A stretch of 64,000 nt of DNA, from the NCBI RefSeq assembly GCF_050231725.1, contig NZ_CP077172.1, positions 558,001 to 622,000 on the forward strand, read 5' to 3'. The stretch comes from Fusobacterium nucleatum_L (GTDB lineage: Bacteria; Fusobacteriota; Fusobacteriia; Fusobacteriales; Fusobacteriaceae). The translations under genes and the position numbers were made by a program. Under the pieces are notes generated by a model. It did not search any database. It worked only from the letters and a program-made list of their open reading frames with translations, and was not told the DNA's origin. Of the stretch, positions 1-9,114 are shown one piece after another; the first letter of the stretch is position 1, and every line of letters begins with the position of its first letter.

Positions 1-908
1 CCACCTCTTGGAACATTAGACCAAGTTGTTCTACAAGAAAATGGAAGTGCATCTTTGAATTCTTGGATAACTTCTTCATCTGATGAAATAGCAATCTGTG
101 CTCCTATTCTCATTCCATATATAGACAACGATTTTGATAAGCTAAAAGCGTACATAAATAATATATTTTTAGGTAAACCAACTAATAGTCTTCTAATTTT
201 TTTAGTTTCTTCTTCACTTCTATCATCATATTCAAAGTAAGCTACATCTCTTATAACTATTACATTAGTATCTTTTATACTCTTGAAAAAATCCATAAGA
301 TTTACCCACTCTTCATAAGTCATTCTAAATCCTGTTGGATTATGACTTGGCTCATTTATTATAAGTACAACATTCTTTTGAACTTTTGCTAACTCTAAAA
401 CTTTATTTTTAAAATCTTCAAAATTAAAGTTTCCTTTATTATCAAATAGTTGATAAGTTTCAATTTTTCCACCATTTTCAATTACTATATTTTTATATGT
501 TCCCCACATCCAATTTGGTAATAAAACCTTATCTCCTGTATCCATATAGTTCTTAATTGTATTAGAAAGTGCTCCTGTACCACCAGTTGTTGCAATAGAG
601 GCAATATACATTCCTTTTAAAACTTCTTTATAATCGTCATAAAAAACTACTTTTATAACTTCTTCAAGATAATCATCTTCTCCTATTACATTAGTAGCAT
701 AGGCATACAAATCTTCTGGTGGAAGGTTTCTATATACACTTTCAACTACATCATATACAGCTAATTTTTCTTCTTCATTATAAAGTGAACCAATAGTTGC
801 ATTAACTACATTTTCCTTTCCAAATTCTTTTATAGCTTGTTTAGCTTTTTTACTAGTTACAAATATATTATCTACTAATTTTTTACCAATATATCTTTTT
901 GCTAACAT
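1..908 (-). CDS. Class I/II PLP-dependent aminotransferase (partial, 3' end outside window)
   Basis: The open frame starts at the ATG at 908 behind a GGGGGAG ribosome site and runs off the left edge after about 302 residues. It has fold-type I aminotransferase features: an NPTG turn at residues 190-193, an Asp/Tyr pair near 221-224 (DVAYFEYD), and an S-x-S-K motif whose Lys259 should bind PLP, followed by a YGMR stretch expected to contain the phosphate-binding Arg. The family moves amino groups between amino acids and 2-oxo acids in the cytoplasm. The substrate cannot be read from the sequence; an aspartate or aromatic amino acid enzyme is the usual guess. It lies downstream of the OmpA-type lipoprotein gene, separated from it by a terminator hairpin. 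Confidence 0.85.
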   Translation of the reverse strand, partial: MLAKRYIGKKLVDNIFVTSKKAKQAIKEFGKENVVNATIGSLYNEEEKLAVYDVVESVYRNLPPEDLYAYATNVIGEDDYLEEVIKVVFYDDYKEVLKGMYIASIATTGGTGALSNTIKNYMDTGDKVLLPNWMWGTYKNIVIENGGKIETYQLFDNKGNFNFEDFKNKVLELAKVQKNVVLIINEPSHNPTGFRMTYEEWVNLMDFFKSIKDTNVIVIRDVAYFEYDDRSEEETKKIRRLLVGLPKNILFMYAFSLSKSLSIYGMRIGAQIAISSDEEVIQEFKDALPFSCRTTWSNVPRG

Positions 909-932
909 TATAACTCCCCCTTATTTTAATAA

Positions 933-977
933 AGACTAAGAAAAGAATTGAATAAAATCAAAACCTTCTCTTAGTCT
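933..977 (-). terminator. Rho-independent terminator after the OmpA-type lipoprotein gene
   Basis: On the minus strand AGACTAAGAgAAG pairs with CTTtTCTTAGTCT (12 of 13 pairs) and is followed by TTATT. It lies between the lipoprotein stop and the aminotransferase start. Confidence 0.7.
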
Positions 978-996
978 AAAATTTTACCTATTTATT

Positions 997-1545
997 TTAT
1001 CCTCTTGATATGATAAACTCAACTCTTCTATTTTTTGATCTTCCTGCTGCAGTTTGATTTGAAGCAGTTGGATTTTGTTCACCATAACCTTCTATTGATA
1101 TATTAGAACTAATTGCACCTTTTGAAATTAAGAAATCTTTAATTGCTCTTGCTCTTTTTACAGATAAATCTAAATTATATGCTTCTGTCCCTATAAAATC
1201 TGTATATCCATCTATTTTTATGTGAATATCTTTATTTTCTCCTAAAGCTTTTGCTAAAATTGAAAGAGAATGTTTTATCCCATCTTTAACAGCATACTTA
1301 TCAAAGTCAAATAATATTAATTCAGGCATTGATAAAATTAAATTATCTCCTTCTCTTCTTATTGTAACCCCTTCTTCATTGAAAACTATAATATCTTCCA
1401 AAGGTTTTTTATTTGCTTGGGTATCTTCAATAGCGTATTTATTAGTTGAGTCTACTCCGATATTTTTTTTCTTTATTGTTTTTGTACTACTACAAGCTGT
1501 CACTAAAAGAGCCAACAAAAGTACTGCTGTTATTTTCTTTTTCAT
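997..1545 (-). CDS. OmpA-family peptidoglycan-associated lipoprotein
   Basis: The 182-residue protein begins with a lipoprotein signal: basic start, hydrophobic core, lipobox LVTAC with the acylated Cys at 18. Residues about 70-180 form an OmpA C-terminal domain, including the IDGYTD segment, the later SIEGYGEQNP segment and the closing SKNRRVEF. This fold binds peptidoglycan non-covalently, so the protein should tie the outer membrane to the wall, like Pal. There is no beta-barrel. It follows the L,D-transpeptidase gene by 36 bases and is probably co-transcribed with it, giving a small cell-wall unit that ends at the hairpin 933-977. Confidence 0.85.
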   Translation of the reverse strand: MKKKITAVLLLALLVTACSSTKTIKKKNIGVDSTNKYAIEDTQANKKPLEDIIVFNEEGVTIRREGDNLILSMPELILFDFDKYAVKDGIKHSLSILAKALGENKDIHIKIDGYTDFIGTEAYNLDLSVKRARAIKDFLISKGAISSNISIEGYGEQNPTASNQTAAGRSKNRRVEFIISRG

Positions 1546-1581
1546 ATTTCCTCCACTTTTTGGTAATTTATTTTATTATTA

Positions 1582-2784
1582 TCAAAATACAACAAAGAAT
1601 GCTTCTTCTGATAATCTTTGCTCATTAGAATTTTTATTTGGACTGTATATTAACCAATCAAATAAAAACTTTGCATGTCCTTCACTAGTTCTAACACATT
1701 TCCTTGTTCCAGTAGTTGTCCCTAATGTATATTCTTTCTGTCTTAAAAAAAACTCTCTATTAACTTCTTCTTGTACATTGATTGGAGTTCCATGTAAATA
1801 TCCTCCTCCACAAAATCTTATAGCAAATTTAGCATTCCCTGCTTTTTGACCTGTTTCATCTGTGTAAGGCATTACATATTTTACTGTTGGTACAGAGAAG
1901 TATCCTTTTGGAGTTTCATACCCTAACTGACTATCTATCCCTGTTTTTGTATATACATAGCTTATTAATTCCCATTGATTACTTTGTTTTGATTTTTCAA
2001 AAACCATAAAATTTTGATTTTCTATGTCTATTGCTATGACTTTTCTAAAACCTTTTTTTATTGTAGGAACTGATGAAAGTCTTGATTTTGGTACTTCAAG
2101 CTCTTCTGGAATTGATAAAGCTTTAACTAAGACCTTTTCTCCTCTATTTTCTAGTATTTTAACAACAGATCTATCTGGAATTATTATTTGTTCACCTTTT
2201 TTACTTATCCCCATTAAGTTTTGGTCTAAACTTGTTCCATATTTATCTTTTTGTCTTTTAGGATTTATATTACTTGGATTTGGTGCATAAGTGTTAACAC
2301 TCATCAATGTTGCACCCTCATCTAGTGAATTATTTATAAACCATTCTAAATTATGTATTTTATCAAGTGCCATTTGAAATCTAAAATCTCTTTTTATTAC
2401 TTGACTTGATGCTATATATCCTTTAGTTCCTTTATTATCTTCCACTAAATACCATATATTCCCTTGATATCTTATTTTTTCCAATAACTTTAGTTTACTA
2501 TCATAAGTGTATTTTCCAATAATTTTAGAATTTGTATCTGGTTTTTCTCTTAAATTTGATACTCTTGATTTAATAAATACATAATCAAAATATGATACTC
2601 CTTCTCCTGTATGTTTAGGATTGTATATTTTTTTTATCTCCTGAGGTAACTCATTATCATAAGTCGCTATAACTTCTATATTTTCATCATTTACTGTTTC
2701 AGCATATGAAGTGCTCGATGCTGCATTTAAATTAAAAGATATAGTTGTTATTAAAATAAATAATAAAACTTTCATTTTATTCAT
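1582..2784 (-). CDS. Secreted SH3 / L,D-transpeptidase (YkuD) domain protein
   Basis: The 400-residue protein has a signal peptide (about 1-22, ending in NAAS), a bacterial SH3-like domain around 66-130 (NLREKPDTNSKIIG is typical) and a YkuD-type catalytic domain around 245-380. A conserved HGT lies ahead of the nucleophile region, where the Cys at about 363 sits in RKCVRTSEGH, corresponding to the family's SHGCIR motif. Such enzymes make or exchange 3-3 or protein-peptidoglycan links in the periplasm. F. nucleatum is known to use lanthionine instead of diaminopimelate, so the acyl acceptor may be unusual (inference). The first ATG is chosen because GGGAGG lies six bases ahead. Confidence 0.8.
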   Translation of the reverse strand: MNKMKVLLFILITTISFNLNAASSTSYAETVNDENIEVIATYDNELPQEIKKIYNPKHTGEGVSYFDYVFIKSRVSNLREKPDTNSKIIGKYTYDSKLKLLEKIRYQGNIWYLVEDNKGTKGYIASSQVIKRDFRFQMALDKIHNLEWFINNSLDEGATLMSVNTYAPNPSNINPKRQKDKYGTSLDQNLMGISKKGEQIIIPDRSVVKILENRGEKVLVKALSIPEELEVPKSRLSSVPTIKKGFRKVIAIDIENQNFMVFEKSKQSNQWELISYVYTKTGIDSQLGYETPKGYFSVPTVKYVMPYTDETGQKAGNAKFAIRFCGGGYLHGTPINVQEEVNREFFLRQKEYTLGTTTGTRKCVRTSEGHAKFLFDWLIYSPNKNSNEQRLSEEAFFVVF

Positions 2785-2828
2785 TTCTTTCCTCCCAGTT
2801 TATATTTTAAGCATATTTTTATCTGTAT

Positions 2829-2857
2829 ATTTTAGCATAGTTATTAAAATCATACAA
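2829..2857 (-). promoter_or_regulatory. Sigma-70 promoter of the L,D-transpeptidase gene
   Basis: Minus strand: TTGTAT (2852-2857), 17-base spacer, TAAAAT (2829-2834), 45 bases before the start codon. Confidence 0.6.
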
Positions 2858-2946
2858 TTAAAAATTGAATATTGTTTAATATTTTTTAGAACTTCTTTAG
2901 CCCTTATTCATAAAGAATATTATACCTTCTATGATAAAATACTTTT

Positions 2947-3267
2947 TTAATTTAATGTTATATTATTTAAATTTTCATCAGAAATATTTATAACACTTCT
3001 TTTATCTGTAACAAGTTGATTAAGTTCAAGTATAAGTGTTAACAAACTTTGATTGGCATTTTCATTCTGTACTGAAAATTTCAATTCTAATATATTTCCT
3101 TCTTTTATCTCAATACTGACAGGATATAGTGTAAAAACTCTTTTTATTTGTTTAGTATTTTCGAAAAATTCAATAGCAAAAAATACCCCATTTGTATTGA
3201 CATCTCTGATAACTAAATCATTTTTATTTACATTATACTCCATAGTAGCATTTTGAAATCTTCTCAT
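2947..3267 (-). CDS. Small protein of unknown function
   Basis: I do not recognise this 106-residue protein. It has no signal peptide or membrane segment and is predicted to be largely beta strand in the first two thirds (alternating polar and hydrophobic residues such as YNVNKNDLVIRDVNTNGVFF). The start at 3267 (MRRFQN) is preferred to an upstream in-frame ATG at 3348, because a GAAGG site lies just ahead and because a consensus promoter at 3310-3338 would lie inside the longer reading. It is read in the same direction as the L,D-transpeptidase gene, which has its own promoter, and divergently from the RseC-like gene. Confidence 0.55.
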   Translation of the reverse strand: MRRFQNATMEYNVNKNDLVIRDVNTNGVFFAIEFFENTKQIKRVFTLYPVSIEIKEGNILELKFSVQNENANQSLLTLILELNQLVTDKRSVINISDENLNNITLN

Positions 3268-3309
3268 ACTATTCCTTCTTTCAATTAAGTATCTTTGTGA
3301 TGATTTTTT

Positions 3310-3338
3310 ATTATATAATATTTTTTCATTTTTGACAA
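3310..3338 (-). promoter_or_regulatory. Sigma-70 promoter of the small unknown gene
   Basis: Minus strand: TTGTCA (3333-3338), 17-base spacer, TATAAT (3310-3315). It decides the start of the gene at 3267. Confidence 0.65.
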
Positions 3339-3409
3339 ATTTTATCAAGTATACTTTTTTAAAATTTGTGATATAATTGGAATATATTTAAGAATAAAAG
3401 AGGTGTATT

Positions 3410-3865
3410 ATGGTTAATAAAGGTATTGTTACAAAAATTAATGGCGATACTATCGCTATAAAGTTATATAAAAGTTCTTCTTGCTCACATTGTAGTTGTT
3501 GTAGTGAAGCTAACAAGATGGGAAGTAACTTTGAATTTAAAATAAATCAAAAGGTTGAATTAGGAGATTTAGTTACCCTAGAAATTTCTGAAAAAGATGT
3601 TGTAAAAGCAGCTTTTATAGCTTATATTTTCCCACCAATATTTATGATTTTGGGATATATAGTAGCAGATTATTTAGGATTTTCTGAAACAAAGTCTATA
3701 ATTGGAAGTTTTTTAGGATTGGGAGTAGGTTTTATTTTTCTTGCTATTTATGATAGATTTTTTGCAAAAAAAACAATAGATGAAGAAATAAAAATTGTTT
3801 CTGTTGAAAAATATGACCCAAATGCTTGTGTTAATTTGGCTGAATCTTGTGAAGATTTCTTTTAA
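3410..3865 (+). CDS. RseC/MucC-family (SoxR-reducing system) membrane protein
   Basis: The 151-residue protein has the RseC layout: a short N-terminal domain with a cysteine cluster (Cys25, 28, 30 and 31 in SCSHCSCC), then two membrane helices at about 68-88 and 96-115, then a short cytoplasmic tail. In other bacteria RseC family members modulate sigma-E signalling or help the Rsx/Rnf electron-transfer complex reduce SoxR. Fusobacteria have an Rnf complex, which makes a redox role plausible, but no rnf gene is adjacent here. AGAGGTG precedes the ATG and a TATAAT box lies at 3372-3377. The gene stands alone and ends before a bidirectional terminator. Confidence 0.75.
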   Translation: MVNKGIVTKINGDTIAIKLYKSSSCSHCSCCSEANKMGSNFEFKINQKVELGDLVTLEISEKDVVKAAFIAYIFPPIFMILGYIVADYLGFSETKSIIGSFLGLGVGFIFLAIYDRFFAKKTIDEEIKIVSVEKYDPNACVNLAESCEDFF

Positions 3866-3944
3866 AAACAAAATTGTTTTTGTAAATTTTAAGTGCATAA
3901 AAGAGAGTAGAAATTTTAAAAAAACTATAAAATACTAAAAATAT

Positions 3945-3995
3945 TAGCCTCCTATGATTTTTTATATTCTATCATAGAAGGCTATATATTTTTTG
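3945..3995. terminator. Bidirectional terminator between convergent genes
   Basis: TAGCCTcCTATGAT (3945-3958) pairs with ATCATAGaAGGCTA (3971-3984) and is followed by a T-rich tract on the plus strand, with A/T tracts on both sides. It separates the RseC-like gene from the convergent membrane protein gene. Confidence 0.75.
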
Positions 3996-4019
3996 TTTAA
4001 CTATTTAATTCAAAGTTTT

Positions 4020-5084
4020 TTAATTATACTTTTGTAATTCTATAACTATCTTTTCTTTTAAAGTTACCATTTCTTCAAGTAATTTGTAGATATCTAAATT
4101 TATTAATTCTTTATCACTTTTTAAAAAATTAAATATCTTTTTTCTTAATTCTATATACTCTTCATAATTTTTTCCTTCTTTTAACTGCTCAAAGAGTTTT
4201 ATTGATTCTCTGTATAAAACATTCATTAGTTGAAAAGCTTGAATGTCCTTATTATTTTTTAATAAATTACTTTTTTCTTCTTCTAAATAATTTTTTTTTA
4301 TATCATAAAAAGCATTATATAAAGTCTCATCTATTATTTTTAATTTTTCTTTTTCACCCATGGAAAATTTTAATTTTTCTCCACATGAAAAGTCAAAAGC
4401 AACTTGAGATAGAAAAATGATGTTTTTAATATTATTTTTAATATTTTCATCTTCGCCCTTATATTCTTGTAAGATAGAACTTCTTTCATTTAAATTTTTA
4501 ATTAAAAATATTGTATTTTTATTATAATCAAAAATCTTTTTGTTTAATTTTAAAATATCATTAGCAAAATTTAAATTAAAAACCTTAGTTCCTAAAAAAA
4601 CTCCATTGTCTGTTAAGTCAGTTAAAAATTTATCATCTATATTGTCATTAAAAATTCGTATAGTATAAGAAAAAACCTGAACTATTTTATAAAAAATATC
4701 AGCATTATTAATATTTTCTTCTAGATTATATTTTAAACCTAGTAAAAAATTTCTAATTTCTTCTTTTTCTTTTTGTTTTTCTTGTCTAGTTGTTTGCCAA
4801 TAAACTCCAAATAATGTTATAAATCCACCAATTCCACATCCAAGATAACTTCCTAAAAATGAAGACCATTGTGCATTTGACTGATTTGTTTTTATTAGAG
4901 TATCTCCAATTACAACATAATCAACTATTATTGGAATTATAATAAATACTAATATTCCTAATATAACTACCTGTCTTTGTTCTATACTCATTTTTTTATA
5001 AATTTCATAATTTTGTTTAAGTAGGTACAAAAATATTATGATGAAAATAATAATAATAAAAATTATTAAAAGAAGTTCTTTCAT
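4020..5084 (-). CDS. Membrane-anchored protein of unknown function
   Basis: This 354-residue protein is not assigned to a named function. Two strongly hydrophobic helices (about 2-23 and 39-60) are followed by a third, glycine-rich segment (about 78-97, FLGSYLGCGIGGFITLFG) and then a long polar, lysine-rich, mostly helical domain to the C-terminus (about 105-354) with coiled-coil character. The glycine-rich segment followed by a YWQT-type sequence recurs in bacterial hypothetical membrane proteins that I can describe only by this motif. It stands alone between a bidirectional terminator and the YjiH-type gene. Confidence 0.55.
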   Translation of the reverse strand: MKELLLIIFIIIIFIIIFLYLLKQNYEIYKKMSIEQRQVVILGILVFIIIPIIVDYVVIGDTLIKTNQSNAQWSSFLGSYLGCGIGGFITLFGVYWQTTRQEKQKEKEEIRNFLLGLKYNLEENINNADIFYKIVQVFSYTIRIFNDNIDDKFLTDLTDNGVFLGTKVFNLNFANDILKLNKKIFDYNKNTIFLIKNLNERSSILQEYKGEDENIKNNIKNIIFLSQVAFDFSCGEKLKFSMGEKEKLKIIDETLYNAFYDIKKNYLEEEKSNLLKNNKDIQAFQLMNVLYRESIKLFEQLKEGKNYEEYIELRKKIFNFLKSDKELINLDIYKLLEEMVTLKEKIVIELQKYN

Positions 5085-5166
5085 TTTTTAAACATCCTTT
5101 CTAAATTTAATTAAAAGATATTCCTAATTTTTTAAAAATTCTATTTCAAATGATATTTTTTTCTTT

Positions 5167-6477
5167 TTATATTAAAACTTTTACTAAGTAAATTAATGGT
5201 ATAGAAACCAAAATTGAAAGTACAACTCTTTCAAACCAAATTATTAAATAGTCTTTAAAACTTATAGGAATATCTGTTGCCATCATACAAGGTATTGAAG
5301 CAGAGAAGAATAAAACTTCTGATACACAAGTTATTGCAACTAACATTTTAACTTCAAAACTTAATTTTGTAACTAAAACAGCAGGTAAAAACATTTCAGC
5401 AATTCCTAATGCTAATGCTTTTGCAGTTAAAAGTGGTTCTTCAAATCCAGATATTAAAGTGAATGGATATATTAAATATCCTATCCAGTCAAATATAGGA
5501 GTGTGATTAGCCAAAACTATTCCTAAAGTTCCTACTGCCATAAGAGAAGGTCCTATATTAAAAGCCAACATAACCCCATCTTTTAAATTTATAATAACAT
5601 TTTCCAAGATTGAACCACTATTTGCACAAACTTCCATTCCTTCATTAAATGCTACTTTAAATTTATCTTTTGGAATATCTTTTTCAATATCTCCTTCTTG
5701 ATTTTCAAAATAAGCATCAGACTTATTTCTAATAGGATAAATTCTTGCAGTTATTGCAGTAACTAAAAATGTTACTATTACAGTAAGCCAGAAATATAAA
5801 TTCCAACTTTCCATTAAATCTAATGTTTTTGCAACAATTACCATAAATGTAGCTGAAACTGTTGAAAAACCTGTTGCAATAATTACAGCTTCTTTATTTG
5901 TATATTTTCCTTCTTTGTAAACTCTATTTGTTATAAGAAGTGCTAGTGAATAGCTACCTACAAATGAAGCAACAGCATCTATTGCTGATCTTCCTGGGGT
6001 TTTCCAAATAGGCTTCATAACAGGTCTCATAAATACTCCAACAAATTCCATAAGTCCATAGCTAATTATTAAACTTAAAAATATTGAACCAACAGGAACT
6101 ATTGTTGTTACAGGAATAACAATTTTATTCCAGATAAATGGAATAACATCTTTATTCATCAAAAATTCAGGTCCTTTATTAAATAGAACCATAAATAAAA
6201 ATGGAAGTGCCAATATTTTTAACAATGAAAATATTATTGAAGTTATATTTTTATTCCAAGTTTTTTTATAGAAAGGTAAAAATACCCCAATTATAATAAC
6301 CAATGTCCCATACACTTCTTTAAAGTAAGGAATTTTTAAAACAAAGTTAACTATATGGTCTAGTGGTATTGTTGATTTGCCATTTAAAGTTATAGGAACA
6401 AAGAACAAAAATATTCCTATAAGACTACAAGTTAAAAATTTCATTACAACAGATGTTGAATATTTTTTATTTTCCAT
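5167..6477 (-). CDS. YjiH-family transporter with nucleoside-recognition/gate domains
   Basis: This 436-residue polytopic membrane protein has about ten hydrophobic segments. It resembles the YjiH family, with the 'gate' (nucleoside recognition) architecture: a conserved SAIDAVASFVGSYS segment in the first half and a second hydrophobic half beginning about residue 290. The substrate is not known from the sequence. It sits 82 bases after a YuiF-type antiporter; such pairs commonly involve amino acids, but that is inference. A hairpin between the two genes (6496-6533) should lower its expression relative to yuiF. GGAGGTG precedes the ATG. Confidence 0.7.
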   Translation of the reverse strand: MENKKYSTSVVMKFLTCSLIGIFLFFVPITLNGKSTIPLDHIVNFVLKIPYFKEVYGTLVIIIGVFLPFYKKTWNKNITSIIFSLLKILALPFLFMVLFNKGPEFLMNKDVIPFIWNKIVIPVTTIVPVGSIFLSLIISYGLMEFVGVFMRPVMKPIWKTPGRSAIDAVASFVGSYSLALLITNRVYKEGKYTNKEAVIIATGFSTVSATFMVIVAKTLDLMESWNLYFWLTVIVTFLVTAITARIYPIRNKSDAYFENQEGDIEKDIPKDKFKVAFNEGMEVCANSGSILENVIINLKDGVMLAFNIGPSLMAVGTLGIVLANHTPIFDWIGYLIYPFTLISGFEEPLLTAKALALGIAEMFLPAVLVTKLSFEVKMLVAITCVSEVLFFSASIPCMMATDIPISFKDYLIIWFERVVLSILVSIPLIYLVKVLI

Positions 6478-6495
6478 AAATTTACACCTCCATAA

Positions 6496-6533
6496 GAAAA
6501 AACGGACTGCTACATAATAAGTTGTAACAGTCC
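6496..6533 (-). terminator. Intercistronic terminator-like hairpin (yuiF-yjiH)
   Basis: Minus strand: GGACTGtTAC pairs with GTAgCAGTCC across a ten-base loop (6504-6533) and is followed by GTTTTTTCTT. It lies between two transporter genes in the same direction, so it may be a partial terminator or attenuator. Confidence 0.6.
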
Positions 6534-6559
6534 TAAATTTTTATAAATTTATTTATATA

Positions 6560-7861
6560 TTAGAAGAACATTCCTCCGATAAATCCACCTATTAATAATG
6601 GAATATTATAGTGTATAAATGTAGGTACACAAGTATCCATTATGTGATCATGTTGACCATCAGCATTAAGTCCAGATGTTGGTCCTAATGTTGAGTCTGA
6701 TGCAGGTGATCCAGCATCTCCTAATGCAGCAGCAGCAGCTAGAACTATAACTGACCCTTCTACTGATAAACCAAGTTTTATACATAGAGGTATGTATATT
6801 GCAGCAACAACTGGGATAGTACCAAATGAAGTTCCAATTCCCATAGTTATTAAAAGTCCAACTAATAACATTACAGAAACTCCTAGTGCTTTACTTCCAC
6901 CTATCATTCCATGGATACTGTCAACTAATTCAGTAACAGCTCCAGTTTCTCTTATGATGTTTCCATAACCAGCAGCAACTAGCATTATGAAAGCTATAAG
7001 TCCCATAAGTCCAACTCCACCATTTATAAATTCATCAATCTCTTTCCATTTAACAACTCTGAATATTAACATTGCAGCTAGAGCAGCTATTGCTCCTAAT
7101 GGTAAAGATCCTGTTACTAATTGAATTACAAAGGCAGCAGCAGCAGCAAGTAAAGTTAACCAATGTCTTCCTTCCATATTTGTTGCTTCAACTTCATCCA
7201 TTCCTTTTAAAGGTAAGTCTTTGTATTCTCTATCTCTACTATAAGTAACAAAAATAGCTAATAATAAACCTATTATCATAAATAATCCTAAAACTGATGT
7301 AGATTTCCATACATCTGTTTTAGCTATTTCCATACCATTTTTAGACATTTCAGCAGAAAGAATACCGTGGAATATTAATCCAAATCCAACTGGTAAGGCT
7401 ATATAAGGTGTTTTTAATCCAAATGTTAATGAACAAGCCATAGCTCTTCTATCTAATTTTAATTCATTCATTAATTTTAGTAAAGGTGGAATTAATATAG
7501 GAATAAAAGCTATATGAACTGGTATTAAATTTTGTGAAAAACAAGCAAAAAATGCAATTACTAGCAATAAAATTTTCTTTTTACCATTAACAACTGATGC
7601 AATCTTTTTTGATAAAATAGATGCAACACCTGTACTATTTATAGCAACCGCAAGAGTTCCTAATAAAACATAGCTTAGTGCTGTTTCTGCATTTCCACCC
7701 ATACCATTGATAAGGTTACCCATAATATCCCCTACTGGCATATTTGCAGAAACACCAGCAACTAATGCTGATACAATTAAGGCCAAAAGAACATTAAGTT
7801 TTAATAAACATAGAACTGTCATAACAATAACTGAAAGAACAACCGGATTTAAAAAAATCAT
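6560..7861 (-). CDS. YuiF-type Na+/H+ antiporter-family transporter
   Basis: The 433-residue membrane protein has about eleven to twelve helices and matches the NhaC-related Na_H_antiporter group typified by B. subtilis YuiF. The half-helix motifs are visible: FSQNLIPVHIAFIPILIPP in the first half and TSFGTIPVVAAIYIPL plus GDAGSPASDSTLGPTSGLN in the second. The latter signature is common in this family. The family is thought to exchange cations with organic solutes such as amino acids; the actual substrate is unproven. It starts 36 bases after the cyclophilin gene with a GGAGG site, so it could be the tail of the pncB cluster. Confidence 0.75.
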   Translation of the reverse strand: MIFLNPVVLSVIVMTVLCLLKLNVLLALIVSALVAGVSANMPVGDIMGNLINGMGGNAETALSYVLLGTLAVAINSTGVASILSKKIASVVNGKKKILLLVIAFFACFSQNLIPVHIAFIPILIPPLLKLMNELKLDRRAMACSLTFGLKTPYIALPVGFGLIFHGILSAEMSKNGMEIAKTDVWKSTSVLGLFMIIGLLLAIFVTYSRDREYKDLPLKGMDEVEATNMEGRHWLTLLAAAAAFVIQLVTGSLPLGAIAALAAMLIFRVVKWKEIDEFINGGVGLMGLIAFIMLVAAGYGNIIRETGAVTELVDSIHGMIGGSKALGVSVMLLVGLLITMGIGTSFGTIPVVAAIYIPLCIKLGLSVEGSVIVLAAAAALGDAGSPASDSTLGPTSGLNADGQHDHIMDTCVPTFIHYNIPLLIGGFIGGMFF

Positions 7862-7897
7862 AAAACTACCTCCACATATATTAATATATTTTGTTTT

Positions 7898-8401
7898 TTA
7901 GATTTTTAGAAAATTCTTTAATTGAGTATAAAATTCTTTGTTATCTTCTATTAATCTATCTGTGTTTCCTATTATAACAACTTCATTCATTGTGTCGCCT
8001 TGTTTAATGCTATCTACAACATCTTGATCTTTTTGTGAAACAACTTCTCCAAAGATAGTATGCTTGTAGTTTAACCACTCTGTTGGAACATGAGTGATAA
8101 AAAATTGTGAACCATTTGTATTAGGTCCAGCATTTGCCATGGCAAGTAAGCCTTTTTTAGTAAATTCTACTCCTCTTTTAAATTCATCCCCAAACTGATA
8201 ACCTGGACCACCTGCACCAGTCCCTGTTGGATCTCCTCCTTGTATCATAAAATCTTCTATAACTCTATGGAATTTTAAACCATTATAATAACCAGTTTTA
8301 GCAAGAGTTATAAAATTAAGTACAGTTACAGGAGCTACATCTGAAAATAAATTTAGGTTTATCTCCCCCTTATTTGTTTTGATAATAGCTTGTAAACTCA
8401 T
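7898..8401 (-). CDS. Cyclophilin-type peptidyl-prolyl cis-trans isomerase
   Basis: The 167-residue protein is a minimal single-domain cyclophilin without a signal peptide, so it should fold proteins in the cytoplasm. The catalytic Arg is in FHRVIEDFMIQGGDP (about residue 43), followed by GTGAGGPGY, the ANAGPNTNGSQFFI block and TEWLNYKHTIFGEV, whose Trp is the position that gives cyclosporin sensitivity in other cyclophilins. The C-terminal 25 residues extend past the usual end. It lies 53 bases after the coiled-coil gene and before the YuiF-type transporter. I give no symbol because ppiA/ppiB cannot be told apart here. Confidence 0.9.
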   Translation of the reverse strand: MSLQAIIKTNKGEINLNLFSDVAPVTVLNFITLAKTGYYNGLKFHRVIEDFMIQGGDPTGTGAGGPGYQFGDEFKRGVEFTKKGLLAMANAGPNTNGSQFFITHVPTEWLNYKHTIFGEVVSQKDQDVVDSIKQGDTMNEVVIIGNTDRLIEDNKEFYTQLKNFLKI

Positions 8402-8454
8402 TTTCCCCTCCTTTCCTTTTATTTTTTATATAAATTAATTTTTATAATTAATTT

Positions 8455-9114
8455 CTATTGTGAATTATACACTTTTAAAAGTACTTCTTTATCAGTTGTA
8501 CCATATATTTCATAGTACCATTTTTTTAAAAGTTTATTTTCTGTTTCCTCTAATTCCTTTTGATATTTATCTAATTGTAAAGATAAATCTCTAAATTCTG
8601 ATCTAATAGGTTGTAATTTTTCTATTATTTCTAACTGCTCAATTTCTTGAATAGCATTTGCTAAATCTAGATTTAATTTTTCTTCCTTGTCTAGTAGCCT
8701 ATTTAATTTTTGTAACAAATCTCCCTTAATTTTTTTTAATTCTTTAATTTTATATTTAAAAAATCTTTCCACCACTTCTGAACCAGAGTTACCTTTTAAT
8801 TCCTCTCTTTTTTTTACTTGAATTTTTATATATTCATCTTTTAAATTAGCATCTTTTTTCATTTTTTCTATTGTTTCTTCTAATTGTTTAAAAGATTTGC
8901 TGTTTTCCTCATGAAGTTCCAATAAAAATTCTTCATCAAGTGATAAATATATATTTTCATAAACTGAGATAACTTCTTTATCAATTCTTTCAACTTCATA
9001 TAAATTATCTCGACTTTTTAAGTCCACTTTAATATTGTCTGCTAAAAAAAGATTTTGAAGACATACTTCCTTGGCATACTTTATAAAATCTTTTATTTTA
9101 GTGTTTATATCCAT
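8455..9114 (-). CDS. Coiled-coil protein of unknown function
   Basis: This 219-residue, very charged protein is predicted to be almost entirely helical, with two coiled-coil stretches (about 70-145 and 145-205) rich in Glu, Lys and Leu. It has no signal peptide or membrane segment and no catalytic motif that I can see. The ATG at 9114 is preferred over an in-frame TTG at 9129, because TTGGAG lies nine bases ahead. The start overlaps the end of the THUMP methyltransferase gene by 17 bases, which suggests translational coupling, but no functional link can be read from the sequence. Confidence 0.65.
   Translation of the reverse strand: MDINTKIKDFIKYAKEVCLQNLFLADNIKVDLKSRDNLYEVERIDKEVISVYENIYLSLDEEFLLELHEENSKSFKQLEETIEKMKKDANLKDEYIKIQVKKREELKGNSGSEVVERFFKYKIKELKKIKGDLLQKLNRLLDKEEKLNLDLANAIQEIEQLEIIEKLQPIRSEFRDLSLQLDKYQKELEETENKLLKKWYYEIYGTTDKEVLLKVYNSQ

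Noticed and set aside
1379..1849. 156-codon plus-strand frame opposite the OmpA and L,D-transpeptidase genes
   Set aside because: It is the antisense shadow of two well-supported genes; its composition is Phe/Leu/Tyr-rich as expected from the complement of AT-rich code.
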